DNA of 64,000 nt from Nitrospira sp. (lineage in GTDB: Bacteria > Nitrospirota > Nitrospiria > Nitrospirales > Nitrospiraceae): NCBI GenBank assembly GCA_030653545.1, contig JAURZE010000007.1:86283-150282 (forward strand). The letters run 5' to 3'. The translations under genes and the position numbers were made by a program. Below the pieces are notes generated by a model. The model saw only the letters and a list, made by a program, of their open reading frames with translations. It had not been told where the DNA came from and ran no database searches. Positions 26,131 to 34,758 of this stretch are shown piece by piece (within the stretch, counting starts at the first letter, position 1; the number at the start of each line of letters is the position of its first letter).

Positions 26131-27549
26131 ATGTTTAAGAAAATTCTAGTCGCGAATCGCGGCGAAATCGCCATGCGTATCATCCGCGCCTGCCGCGAGC
26201 TGAATATTGCTACGGCCGCCATCTATTCAGAAGCCGATTCGACCGGCATCTACGTCAAAAAAGCCGATGAAGCCTACCTGGTCGGTCCCGGCCCCGTGAA
26301 GGGCTTCCTCGACAAGCAACAGATCGTCGATCTGGCTCTCAGGATCGGAGCGGATGCCATCCATCCCGGATACGGCTTTCTTTCTGAAAACGCGGAGTTT
26401 GCCGAGCTGTGCCAGGCGTCGGGAATCACCTTCATCGGTCCCTCCCCCTCCGCCATCAACGCGATGGGCAGCAAGATCAAAGCCCGCGACCTCGCAAAAG
26501 AAATCGGCGTTCCGGTCGTCCCTGGTACCGAAGGCGGCGTCACGGATATCAAAGAGGCCCTGGCCTTCGCCAAAGAAGCCGGCTATCCGGTCATGATCAA
26601 AGCCAGCGCCGGCGGCGGCGGACGCGGACTCCGCGTCGTCCGGACAGATGCCGAGCTGCGTGAAAATATGGAAGTGGCCTCCCGCGAGGCATTGGCCGCT
26701 TTCGGCGACGGCGCTGTCTTCATCGAAAAATACGTCGAGCGCCCCCATCACATCGAATTCCAGATCCTCGCGGACAAACACGGCAATACCATTCATCTGG
26801 GCGAACGGGACTGCTCCATCCAACGCCGCCATCAGAAGCTGATTGAAATCGCGCCGTCGCTGATCCTGACCCCGCGCCTGCGAGCCGAGATGGGCGCCTC
26901 CGCCATCCAGATCGCGAAAGCCGTTTCCTACGACAACGCCGGCACCGTCGAGTTCCTGCTCGATCAAGACGGCCGGTACTACTTCATGGAGATGAACCCG
27001 CGCATTCAGGTCGAGCATACGGTGACCGAACAGATCACCGCCATCGACATCGTGCGCAATCAGATCTCGATCGCCGCCGGGAAGCCGTTGGAGATTCAGC
27101 AGTCCGACGTCACGTTGCAGGGTTTCTCCATTCAGTGCCGCATCAACGCCGAAGACCCGCGCAATAACTTCCGGCCCTGCACCGGCACCATTACCGCCTA
27201 TCTGTCGCCCGGCGGCATCGGCGTCCGCATCGACGGCGCCGTGTATAAGGACTACACCGTTTCGCCCTACTACGACGCGCTGCTGGCGAAGTTGACCGTC
27301 CGCGGACGGACGTGGGAAGAAACCGTGAGCCGTATGCGCCGGTCCCTGGAAGAATATGTGCTGCGAGGCGTCAAGACCACCATCCCCTTTATGAAGGCGA
27401 TTATGCAGGATCAGGACTTCCGGGCCGGACGGTTCGATACCTCCTATCTTGATACGCATCCGGACCTCTTCAACTACGACGACGTGGAACAGCCGGAAGA
27501 CCTGGTTCTGGCCATCGCTGCGGCTATCGCCGCCTACGAAGGCCTCTAG
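26131..27549 (+). CDS. pycA: Biotin carboxylase subunit (pyruvate carboxylase A)
   Basis: 472 aa from ATG 26131 (GTG 26110 is an alternative). It carboxylates the biotin carrier with bicarbonate and ATP. Motifs are ILVANRGEIAMRIIRACREL, the ATP-grasp GGGGRGLR, the EMNPRIQVEHTVTE signature, and RINAEDPRNNF, all of the acetyl-CoA/pyruvate carboxylase BC family. The adjacent transcarboxylase/carrier gene makes pyruvate carboxylase more likely than acetyl-CoA carboxylase. Together they supply oxaloacetate from pyruvate. Confidence 0.95.
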   Translation: MFKKILVANRGEIAMRIIRACRELNIATAAIYSEADSTGIYVKKADEAYLVGPGPVKGFLDKQQIVDLALRIGADAIHPGYGFLSENAEFAELCQASGITFIGPSPSAINAMGSKIKARDLAKEIGVPVVPGTEGGVTDIKEALAFAKEAGYPVMIKASAGGGGRGLRVVRTDAELRENMEVASREALAAFGDGAVFIEKYVERPHHIEFQILADKHGNTIHLGERDCSIQRRHQKLIEIAPSLILTPRLRAEMGASAIQIAKAVSYDNAGTVEFLLDQDGRYYFMEMNPRIQVEHTVTEQITAIDIVRNQISIAAGKPLEIQQSDVTLQGFSIQCRINAEDPRNNFRPCTGTITAYLSPGGIGVRIDGAVYKDYTVSPYYDALLAKLTVRGRTWEETVSRMRRSLEEYVLRGVKTTIPFMKAIMQDQDFRAGRFDTSYLDTHPDLFNYDDVEQPEDLVLAIAAAIAAYEGL

Positions 27550-27612
27550 CCGGGTTGGCCGAAACCACCTGACAACACACGCACCACACCTATTTAAGGG
27601 CACGCAACGACG

Positions 27613-29571
27613 ATGGCGGCACGAAAACCAGCAAAGTCAAAGAAAGCAGTGATCAATAAACCCGCTCGCGGACCGGTCGTGCGCACCTCGCGGACGAAGA
27701 CAGCCAAACCGGCCGAGGTTCAACTTCAGCCCTCCCCCGGACACAAGGTCCTGATCACCGATGTCGCCCTGCGCGACGGGCATCAATCCCTCCTCGCCAC
27801 GCGCATGCGCACCGAAGACATGCTGCCGATCGCGCAAAAGCTGGACGCCGTCGGCTATTGGTCGCTCGAAGTGTGGGGCGGCGCCACGTTCGATACCTGT
27901 TTGCGCTTCTTGAAAGAAGATCCCTGGGAACGGCTTCGCGCGCTCCGTGCCGCTATGCCCAATACCCGATTGCAGATGTTACTGCGGGGGCAGAACCTCG
28001 TCGGCTACCGGCATTATGCCGACGACGTCCTGGAGCGGTTCATCGAGCGATCCGCAGCTAACGGCATCGACGTCTTCCGCATCTTCGACGCCCTGAACGA
28101 CGTCCGCAACATGGACCGCGCCATTCGGGAGGTCAAAGCCTGCGGCAAGCACGTCGAAGCGGCCATTTCATACACCGTCAGCCCGGTCCACACCGTCGAC
28201 CGGTTCGTGAGCATGGCCAAACAGCTGGAAGATCTCGGCACCGATACGCTGTGCGTCAAAGACATGGCCGGCCTGCTGGAGCCGATGGAGGCCTATCACC
28301 TCATCAAGCGCCTGAAGAGCGCCGTGAAGGTCCCGATTCATTTGCACTCCCACTACACCTCCGGCATGTCCTCCATGTCCGCCCTCATGGCGATCCTCGG
28401 CGGGCTCGATATGCTCGACACCGCCATGTCTCCGCTCGCCGGCGGAACGTCGCACCCGGCGACTGAAACGCTCGTCGCAGCATTGAAGAACACGCCCTAC
28501 GACACCGGGCTGGACCTGGCCACCTTCCTGCCGATCACCGAACATTTCCGGACCGTGCGCCGCAAGTATCGCCAGTTCGAAAGCGATTTCACCGGGGTCG
28601 ATGCCGAAATCCTGACGTCGCAGATTCCCGGCGGCATGCTGTCGAACCTGGCGGCACAATTGACGGAACAGGATGCGCTGGATCGCATGAAGGAAGTGCT
28701 CGATGAAGTCCCGCGCGTCAGGAAAGACATGGGCTATCCGCCGCTGGTCACGCCGACCAGCCAAATCGTCGGCACGCAAGCCACGCTGAACGTGCTGACC
28801 GGCGAGCGCTACAAAGTCATCACGACCGAAACGAAGAATTATTTTCTCGGACTCTATGGCCGCGCTCCTGGACAGGTCGATCGTGACATCCAGACCCGGG
28901 CCATCGGCGATGAAGAGCCCATCAAGACCAGGCCCGCCGACCGGCTGGAGCCCGAATTGGAAGCCAGCAAGAAAGAGATGCCGGCCTCGGCCGAGTCGGT
29001 GGAAGATCAGCTCTCGTTCGTGCTCTTCCCCGCCATCGCGCGTGACTTCTTTGAGGCCCGGGAAAAGGGCGAGCTGGCTCCGGAACCGCTGGAGACAACA
29101 CAGGCCAAAGGTCCCGCCGTGGCCGGCGAGCTGCATCTGGCTCCGGTTGAATTCAACGTGACCGTCCACGGCGAAAGTTACCATGTGAAACTCTCCGGCT
29201 CAGGCCGCAAGGTGGACGGACGGAAGCCCTACTACATCCGCGTGAATGACAAGCTGGAAGAAGTGTCGCTGGAGCCGATCCAGGAAGTGCTCGCCGGCGT
29301 CCCGGAGGCGCCAGACACCGGCACAGGCGCGAAACCCAAGCGCCCGCGCCCGTCCAAACCAGGCGATGTCGCGCCACCGATGCCGGGCCGTGTCGTAAAA
29401 ATCCTGGTCGCGAAAGACGATCGCGTGAAAACCGGCGACCCGCTCCTGATCATCGAGGCCATGAAAATGGAGAGCCGGGTTCCCGCCCCGATCGACGGCA
29501 AAGTATCGGCCATCCTCGCGGCGGAAGGCGACAACGTCAAGACCGACGAGACCGTCATCCAGTTGGAATAA
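27613..29571 (+). CDS. pycB: Pyruvate carboxylase subunit B (carboxyltransferase plus biotin carrier)
   Basis: 652 aa. A basic Lys/Arg-rich N-terminal tail (about 1-40) is unusual. The carboxyltransferase domain (about 45-310) has ITDVALRDGHQSLLATRMRT, LQMLLRGQNLVGYRHY, and LHSHYTSGMS. PYC_OADA follows (about 315-505). The C-terminal biotinyl domain has EAMKMES with Lys618 as biotin site. Homologues are annotated as PycB or oxaloacetate decarboxylase alpha. No beta or gamma sodium-pump subunits are here, favouring pyruvate carboxylation. Confidence 0.94.
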   Translation: MAARKPAKSKKAVINKPARGPVVRTSRTKTAKPAEVQLQPSPGHKVLITDVALRDGHQSLLATRMRTEDMLPIAQKLDAVGYWSLEVWGGATFDTCLRFLKEDPWERLRALRAAMPNTRLQMLLRGQNLVGYRHYADDVLERFIERSAANGIDVFRIFDALNDVRNMDRAIREVKACGKHVEAAISYTVSPVHTVDRFVSMAKQLEDLGTDTLCVKDMAGLLEPMEAYHLIKRLKSAVKVPIHLHSHYTSGMSSMSALMAILGGLDMLDTAMSPLAGGTSHPATETLVAALKNTPYDTGLDLATFLPITEHFRTVRRKYRQFESDFTGVDAEILTSQIPGGMLSNLAAQLTEQDALDRMKEVLDEVPRVRKDMGYPPLVTPTSQIVGTQATLNVLTGERYKVITTETKNYFLGLYGRAPGQVDRDIQTRAIGDEEPIKTRPADRLEPELEASKKEMPASAESVEDQLSFVLFPAIARDFFEAREKGELAPEPLETTQAKGPAVAGELHLAPVEFNVTVHGESYHVKLSGSGRKVDGRKPYYIRVNDKLEEVSLEPIQEVLAGVPEAPDTGTGAKPKRPRPSKPGDVAPPMPGRVVKILVAKDDRVKTGDPLLIIEAMKMESRVPAPIDGKVSAILAAEGDNVKTDETVIQLE

Positions 29572-29604
29572 ATCGACCGGCGCCACCCACGTCCGGGGTT
29601 GTCT

Positions 29605-30537
29605 GTGCAGGCCTTCCTTCGAATCATCATCGGTGGAATTTTCTGCATGCTCGCTGCATCCTGCACCACGCCCGATACATTGCCACTCTGGTTCGACGCC
29701 GTCGAACACCTCCCCGTCAACAGCGTCACCGTTCAGGGTCAGCGCATCGCCTACCTCGACCGGGGGGCCGGCCCAGTCGTTGTCCTGATCCACGGGTTCG
29801 GCGGATCCATGTGGCAGTGGGAACATCAACAAGCTGCGCTCGAACGACACTTCCGGGTCATTACACCGGATCTTCCCGGATCAGGCCTCTCCGACAAACC
29901 GGACATCGCCTACACACCGGAGGAGATGCTGCAATTTCTGATTGGATTCCTGGATGCCCTGCGAATTCCTCAAGCCTCATTGGCGGGCAATTCCATGGGA
30001 GCAGGACTCGCCATCGGCATGGCATTGGATCACCCGGATCGGGTGTCAAAACTTGTGCTGATCAGCGGGCTCCCGCCCCGGGTCATGGAACACTTGACCA
30101 ATCCCTCGATCAAACGCGCCCTGACCACCAGTACGCCGTCCTGGCTCGTCTCGTTCGGGAACTGGCTGTTCGGCGGCCTCATGATCGACAAAATTCTCAA
30201 GGAGATCGTCTATGACCATACGCTCCTCACCCCGGCAGTCCTCGAGCGATCGAATAGAAATCGCCAGCGGCCAGGCTTGATCAAGCCGCTGATGACCGTG
30301 GGGGACAATCTGCCGGCCTGGGAAGAGCGCTATGCCCCGCGCATCACGACGATTCCCCATCCCACCCTGATTGTCTGGGGTGAGGAGGATCGCGTGTTCC
30401 CCCTCAAAGCCGGCAGACGGCTGCACGACCTCATCCCACAGTCGACGTTTGCCAGCATCCCCAAGGCCGGCCATATTCCTCAATGGGAGCAACCGGAACT
30501 CGTAAACGCGCAGCTCCGGTCGTTTCTCCAGCCTTGA
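29605..30537 (+). CDS. Alpha/beta hydrolase, predicted lipoprotein
   Basis: 310 aa from GTG 29605 (TTG 29599 possible). A hydrophobic N-terminus ends in MLAASC, a plausible lipobox. The hydrolase core has the oxyanion segment VVLIHGFGGSMWQWE, nucleophile elbow GNSMGAG with the active-site Ser, a catalytic Asp in WGEEDRVFPL, and His in PKAGHIPQWE, so the triad is complete. Substrate is unknown. It follows pycB by about 30 bp on the same strand, without obvious metabolic link. Confidence 0.92.
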   Translation: MQAFLRIIIGGIFCMLAASCTTPDTLPLWFDAVEHLPVNSVTVQGQRIAYLDRGAGPVVVLIHGFGGSMWQWEHQQAALERHFRVITPDLPGSGLSDKPDIAYTPEEMLQFLIGFLDALRIPQASLAGNSMGAGLAIGMALDHPDRVSKLVLISGLPPRVMEHLTNPSIKRALTTSTPSWLVSFGNWLFGGLMIDKILKEIVYDHTLLTPAVLERSNRNRQRPGLIKPLMTVGDNLPAWEERYAPRITTIPHPTLIVWGEEDRVFPLKAGRRLHDLIPQSTFASIPKAGHIPQWEQPELVNAQLRSFLQP

Positions 30538-30598
30538 GCGCCCGACAGCGGCAGGATATACTTCCAAGAGGATTTTCTCCCTCACTACTGCGGAGTGC

Positions 30599-31267
30599 AT
30601 GATGACAACACGCGGCCTTCAGATTCTCATCGTCAGCTTGCTCCTCACCAACGGACTCACCGGCTGCGGAAGCTCCGGTCGACTCCTGGACTCAGGCTTC
30701 CCCTACAAAAATCTGCCCGTGGCCGACGGCAGTGTCGCCGCCGGAGAGGGCCATTCCGTCCTCTTCAAAGGCAGCCCTTTAATGCTGTCCGGCACCGGCG
30801 TCAAAGTCGGAGATCACCTGCGCGACGTGAAACTGACCGACCGGGACCTCGCCTTGGTCAACATCGCCCATACCGCCGGATCCGGGAAAGTCCGGATCAT
30901 CAGCGTGGTCCCCTCGCTCGATACGAAGGTCTGCGAGCAGCAAACCCACCAGCTCAGCGAAAAGAATCATGGGTTGGATAAGATGGTCGAGCTCATCACC
31001 GTAAGCATCGACACCCCGTTCGCTCAGAAGCGTTTCGCGGAGGAGGCCAAGATTCGCAACGTCACGTTTCTCTCGGATTATCGCGGCGCCGACTTCGGGA
31101 AAACCCACGGCATCTTTCTGCGCGATCCGCATATCCTGGCGAGAACCGTCATGGTCGTCGACGCACAGAACGTGATCCGCTATCTGCAAATCACCCCGGA
31201 GCTCGCCCAACTCCCCGATCTCGACGAAGCCTTCAAGTTCGCCCGCTCCCTGGTGACCACCAGCTGA
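30599..31267 (+). CDS. tpx: Thiol peroxidase, exported and lacking the resolving Cys
   Basis: 222 aa. A signal with lipobox LTGCG (about residues 20-24) suggests a periplasmic lipoprotein, unlike cytoplasmic Tpx. The Tpx core starts near residue 40: LPVADGS, VKVGDHLRDVKLTD, peroxidatic Cys in PSLDTKVCEQQT, then SIDTPFAQKRFAEE and FLSDYRGADFG. In E. coli Tpx the resolving Cys lies in PFAQKRFC; here that position is Ala. It should therefore work as a 1-Cys enzyme needing an external thiol. The next ATG lies one base past its stop. Confidence 0.88.
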   Translation: MMTTRGLQILIVSLLLTNGLTGCGSSGRLLDSGFPYKNLPVADGSVAAGEGHSVLFKGSPLMLSGTGVKVGDHLRDVKLTDRDLALVNIAHTAGSGKVRIISVVPSLDTKVCEQQTHQLSEKNHGLDKMVELITVSIDTPFAQKRFAEEAKIRNVTFLSDYRGADFGKTHGIFLRDPHILARTVMVVDAQNVIRYLQITPELAQLPDLDEAFKFARSLVTTS

Positions 31268-31268
31268 G

Positions 31269-32672
31269 ATGGCCAACTACGACCTCCTCGTGATCGGCAC
31301 TGGCCCCGCCGGGCAAAAAGCCGCCGTGCAGGCGGCCAAACTCGGCAAGAGGGTCGGCATCATCGAGCGGAAAGCCGTCGTCGGCGGCGTGTGCATCAAC
31401 ACCGGCACGATCCCCAGCAAATCGCTCCGCGAGGCCGTCCTCTATCTATCCGGCTTTCGGCAACGCACTCTCTACGGGTCAGAGTATCGCGTCAAAGACA
31501 CGATCACGATCGAGGACCTGATCTTCCGGGCCACCCACGTCATTACCAACGAAATCCGGATCGTCCAGGATCAGATGCGGCGCAACTCTGTCGACATGAT
31601 CTATGGCACCGCCAGCTTCGCGGACCCACACCGGCTGCGCGTACAACAGACCTCCGGGACCGTCGAGCATACCGCCCACTTCATCGTCATCGCCGTCGGA
31701 ACCGAGCCGGCCAGGCCGCCCGAAATCCCCTTCGACGAAGAATCCATCATCGACACCGACGGACTCCTCACGCTCAAACGCATTCCGCAGTCCATCGTAA
31801 TCGTCGGGGGTGGCGTGATCGGGACGGAATACGCGTCCATCCTGGCGACCATGGGGGTGCCGGTCATTCTGATCGATAAACGCCCGCGCTTATTGGAGTT
31901 CGTCGATGCGGAAATCATCGACACACTCCAGCGGCAGATGAAAGAGATCGGCGTGACCCTGTACCACGAGGAAGAAGTCGTCAGCATCCAGAAAGAAGCG
32001 AGCGGCCGGATTGCCGTCACCCTGCAGAAGGCCAAACCCATTTCGGCAGGCACCTTGATGTATGCCATCGGGCGAGTCGGTGCCACCCGCGATCTCCGGC
32101 TTGAGCACATCGGCCTCGCGCCGGACAGCCGCGGCCGGCTCGCGGTCAATGAACACTTTCAAACCGCCGTCTCGCACATCTACGCGGCCGGCGACGTCAT
32201 CGGCTTTCCTGCGCTCGCCTCTACGTCGATGCAGCAAGGCCGACATGCAGCCTGCCATGCATTCGGCCAGCCGGATCGCACCGACAATGCCCTATTACCT
32301 TATGGAATTTATTCGATCCCGGAAATGTCGATGGTCGGCCGCACTGAAGAAGACCTCACCAAAGACCAGGTTCCTTTCGGCACCGGGGTCGCTCACTACA
32401 AAGAAATCGCCCGCGGGCAATTGATCGGCGACGAAATGGGCATGCTGAAACTGCTATTCCATCGGCACACACGTGAGCTCTTGGGTGTTCACGCCATCGG
32501 CGAAGGTGCGACCGAGCTGATCCACATCGGGCAAGCCGTGATGGCCTATCACGGTCGCATCGAGTATTTCATCGACACGGTCTTCAACTATCCAACTCTG
32601 GCCGAATGTTATAAAGTCGCTGCGCTGGACGGCATCAACCGGCTGCCGCGCCCCTGGCCGCCAGCGCTGTGA
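31269..32672 (+). CDS. sthA: Soluble pyridine nucleotide transhydrogenase
   Basis: 467 aa, usual length. It interconverts NADPH and NADH using FAD. Motifs are VIGTGPAGQKAAVQAAKLG (FAD), GGVCINTGTIPSKSLREAVL, VIVGGGVIGTEYASILA (NAD(P)), the C-terminal FAD-binding IYAAGDVIGFPALAS, and a dimerisation domain ending HIGQAVMAYHGR. The first Cys of the disulfide-reductase motif is present but the second is Thr (CINTGT), as in SthA, so it is not a dihydrolipoamide dehydrogenase. It follows tpx by one base; a redox operon is plausible. Confidence 0.92.
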   Translation: MANYDLLVIGTGPAGQKAAVQAAKLGKRVGIIERKAVVGGVCINTGTIPSKSLREAVLYLSGFRQRTLYGSEYRVKDTITIEDLIFRATHVITNEIRIVQDQMRRNSVDMIYGTASFADPHRLRVQQTSGTVEHTAHFIVIAVGTEPARPPEIPFDEESIIDTDGLLTLKRIPQSIVIVGGGVIGTEYASILATMGVPVILIDKRPRLLEFVDAEIIDTLQRQMKEIGVTLYHEEEVVSIQKEASGRIAVTLQKAKPISAGTLMYAIGRVGATRDLRLEHIGLAPDSRGRLAVNEHFQTAVSHIYAAGDVIGFPALASTSMQQGRHAACHAFGQPDRTDNALLPYGIYSIPEMSMVGRTEEDLTKDQVPFGTGVAHYKEIARGQLIGDEMGMLKLLFHRHTRELLGVHAIGEGATELIHIGQAVMAYHGRIEYFIDTVFNYPTLAECYKVAALDGINRLPRPWPPAL

Positions 32673-32709
32673 CGCGTCGCGAGTAACGAGTAGGGAAGAA
32701 GGGAACTCC

Positions 32710-33378
32710 ATGTCATTTACGAATCACCTGCGGCAGCTTGCCACATCCAGCTGGGAGGCCCAGTTCACCCATCCATTCGTCGTTGCCCTGGGTAACGGGA
32801 CGCTGCCGGAGCGGAAATTCAAATACTACATTCTGCAGGACGCCAGATTTCTCGGCGACCTCTCACGGGTGTTCGCCGCAGGGGCGGTGAAGGCTCCAGA
32901 TGCGGACAGCGCACTACGGTTTGCCAAGCTGGCGGAAGAAACCATCGTGGTCGAACGTAGCCTCCACGAAAGTTATGGAACCCAGTGGAAGATGACTGCG
33001 AAGCAGATGACCTCCGTGCCGATGGCCCCCACCAACTATGCCTATACCCGCCACATGCTGAACGTGGCACAGAGCGGATCGGCCGCCGAGATTACCGTCG
33101 TCGCCCTTCCCTGCGCGTGGATCTACTGCGTCGTCGGGCAGCATCTGTTAAAGAAGGGACCGCCTAAGAAGAATCATCCCTACCGCAACTGGCTCATGCT
33201 TTACGCCTCGCCGGAATTCGCCGAAGTGCAACAATGGATGCGCAAGAAAGTGGATCAGTGGGCCAAGACCGCAGGCGTTGAAGAAAAACGCCGAATGGAA
33301 GAAGCTTTCATCATCAGCTCCCGCTACGAATGGATGTTCTGGGAGATGGCCTGGAACGAAGAAAAATGGCCGGTGTGA
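32710..33378 (+). CDS. tenA: TenA-family aminopyrimidine/thiamin hydrolase
   Basis: 222 aa, full length for TenA. All-helical. The catalytic Cys is in ALPCAWIYCVVGQHL (about residue 137); KYYILQDARFL near the N-terminus and SSRYEWMFWEMAW near the C-terminus are typical. TenA releases 4-amino-5-hydroxymethyl-2-methylpyrimidine in thiamin salvage. Another salvage gene, thiD, lies 2.4 kb downstream. No TPP riboswitch was seen before either gene. Confidence 0.93.
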   Translation: MSFTNHLRQLATSSWEAQFTHPFVVALGNGTLPERKFKYYILQDARFLGDLSRVFAAGAVKAPDADSALRFAKLAEETIVVERSLHESYGTQWKMTAKQMTSVPMAPTNYAYTRHMLNVAQSGSAAEITVVALPCAWIYCVVGQHLLKKGPPKKNHPYRNWLMLYASPEFAEVQQWMRKKVDQWAKTAGVEEKRRMEEAFIISSRYEWMFWEMAWNEEKWPV

Positions 33379-33416
33379 GGAGAGAGATGGCTGGCAGCAG
33401 GACTGTTCCAGTGCTC

Positions 33417-33457
33417 GCGCAACGCGCGGCCTCAGAAGGCCCTCGTTGCATGCGCGC
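33417..33457. repeat. Compound hairpin after tenA
   Basis: GCGCAACG (33417-33424) pairs with CGTTGC and a displaced GCGC arm (33444-33457); inside is GGCC-TCAGAA-GGCC. It follows tenA and might be a terminator or a dispersed repeat; a T-tract is absent. Confidence 0.4.
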
Positions 33458-33595
33458 AGTTTGGCCTACCCCTACTATCTGCCCAACAAATTCATCCGGC
33501 AACAGAAAGCGGAAGGTGAAAAATTAGAACGAGGGAATAGTGGTCTAAATCCTAGGACATACTAAAATGAGCACGCATCAATCATTGTGGAAATT

Positions 33596-33985
33596 ATGGC
33601 TTTAACTCTTGAGGAAAAGCGTCAGGCGTTGATACGAGCACTGAGAAAAGACGCTGACCTCCACGAGAAGGGTCTTTTCAAACAACTTGGGAGCGACTTC
33701 GACCAACTGGATGTAGAAGCCAATGGGGTATTCGAGGACGCCAGGGTACAACAAGCATTTGGCATTGCTTGGAATCTCTGGGACTCCTGGGTAGATGAAA
33801 GCAACCATTGTTTCCCAGGATTCTATGAAGGCATCGCAAAAGATCATTGGCCAGCCATAGCAAGGCAAGTAGCAGAAAACTTGGAGGATGGAAATGAGGT
33901 TATAGATCCTCTACTGCTGAGACACTTCGTTCTTTACCCCACCATCCCCTTCAAAGAGAGAATGAAACAGCTGTGGCCGAGGTGA
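33596..33985 (+). CDS. Hypothetical protein, accessory patch
   Basis: 129 aa from ATG 33596 (GTG 33587 is possible). The sequence is charged and helical: LTLEEKRQALIRALRKDADL at the N-terminus, WNLWDSWVDESNHCF in the middle, and LLRHFVLYPTIPFKERMKQL at the end. I recognise no family. Base composition is visibly more AT-rich than its neighbours and it sits next to a toxin-antitoxin pair, which suggests recent acquisition. Confidence 0.6.
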   Translation: MALTLEEKRQALIRALRKDADLHEKGLFKQLGSDFDQLDVEANGVFEDARVQQAFGIAWNLWDSWVDESNHCFPGFYEGIAKDHWPAIARQVAENLEDGNEVIDPLLLRHFVLYPTIPFKERMKQLWPR

Positions 33986-34115
33986 TTCAGCGACAAGTAG
34001 CTCCATGGCGACGCAAGACATTCGGACTTACGCGCAGGCCTGACTAAGGCTTGAGAAGGTTTAAACTAGCGCATTGATTGCTTGCTAGTGTGCAAGCAGT
34101 GCTGAAGCTTCTGGA

Positions 34116-34406
34116 TTAGGGCTCCAGACGAAGAAGGCGAGCTGTGTGATGAACTGTGAGGATATGGATCTCGTCGTGAATAAGGCGATACACAATCCGG
34201 TAGGTTCCATGAATCACTTCTCGCACGGCTGGATCGTTGACCTCTGGAACGATACGCCCAGACTGTGGAAAAGCAGGCAATCGTTCAACCGAAGCAATCA
34301 GTTGTTGAGTAACGAGCAGTGCGTAGTGGGGAGAATCCTGCGCGATGAATTGTCTGATCGACTGGACATCTTCAATTGCCCGGCGAGTCCAGACCAGCGG
34401 CATCAT
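34116..34406 (-). CDS. RelE/ParE-family toxin
   Basis: 96 aa. Starts PLVWTRRAIEDVQSIRQFIA, with REVIHGTYRIVYRL in the middle and a C-terminal strand IHILTVHHTARLL; this is the RelE/ParE plasmid-stabilisation toxin fold. Its start overlaps the antitoxin stop by ATGA. Target, ribosome-dependent mRNA cleavage or gyrase, cannot be decided by sequence alone; the YRIVYR and HHTARLL segments fit ParE/RelE alike. Confidence 0.9.
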   Translation of the reverse strand: MMPLVWTRRAIEDVQSIRQFIAQDSPHYALLVTQQLIASVERLPAFPQSGRIVPEVNDPAVREVIHGTYRIVYRLIHDEIHILTVHHTARLLRLEP

Positions 34407-34585
34407 TTGAGAAACTGACGAACCGCCTCGGCGTGGGGAACTGTTTCACCGGCATCCGACTGCCGGAGGCCCTCTTCGACTTTCGCCAGAAAGCAAAGCC
34501 GTTCGATGGCATCTTCAAGCGTGGCGGTGTCTGGAAGCCCCTCAACGGCTTGAAGAATCTTCTGTTTGACCGTTCCGGTTACCAT
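34403..34585 (-). CDS. Cognate antitoxin
   Basis: 60 aa from ATG 34585 with AGAGGTG at a 6-nt spacing; the in-frame GTG at 34594 would overlap that ribosome site. The sequence (VKQKILQAVEGLPDTATLED, then ERLCFLAKVEEGL) resembles short antitoxins of RelE/ParE systems. Translational coupling to the toxin (ATGA) supports a TA operon. Confidence 0.82.
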   Translation of the reverse strand: MVTGTVKQKILQAVEGLPDTATLEDAIERLCFLAKVEEGLRQSDAGETVPHAEAVRQFLK

Positions 34586-34608
34586 AGTAATCACCTCTTA
34601 CAATCCGC

Positions 34609-34637
34609 ACTCTAGGACACTTTCTCTGATGCGTCAA
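34609..34637 (-). promoter_or_regulatory. Sigma-70 promoter of the TA operon
   Basis: The minus strand reads TTGACG (34637-34632), a 17-nt spacer and TAGAGT (34614-34609). The start near 34602 leaves about 17 nt to ATG 34585. Confidence 0.55.
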
Positions 34638-34718
34638 CGTTCAGACGCCTGATCCCGGCGTTAGAGCGATCGCCTGTCAAACCAGTACCCACTGTACTAG
34701 TTACCCCCTATTGAGCTC

Positions 34719-34746
34719 TAGACACCTAGCCCAACCTGAGTATAAT
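34719..34746 (+). promoter_or_regulatory. Sigma-70 promoter of the FlgO-like/thiD operon (near-leaderless)
   Basis: TAGACA (34719-34724), a 16-nt spacer and a perfect TATAAT (34741-34746). ATG 34759 is 12 nt after the -10, so the expected start near 34753 leaves about 6 nt of leader and no room for a Shine-Dalgarno sequence. Confidence 0.6.
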
Positions 34747-34758
34747 GGCCCCACTCGT

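Noticed and set aside
26227..27603. 458-codon minus-strand frame opposite pycA
   Set aside because: Gly/Asp-rich antisense shadow of a well-supported biotin carboxylase.
32673..32709. Possible TPP riboswitch before tenA or thiD
   Set aside because: Only 37 nt before tenA and 15 nt before thiD; no THI-box sequence seen.
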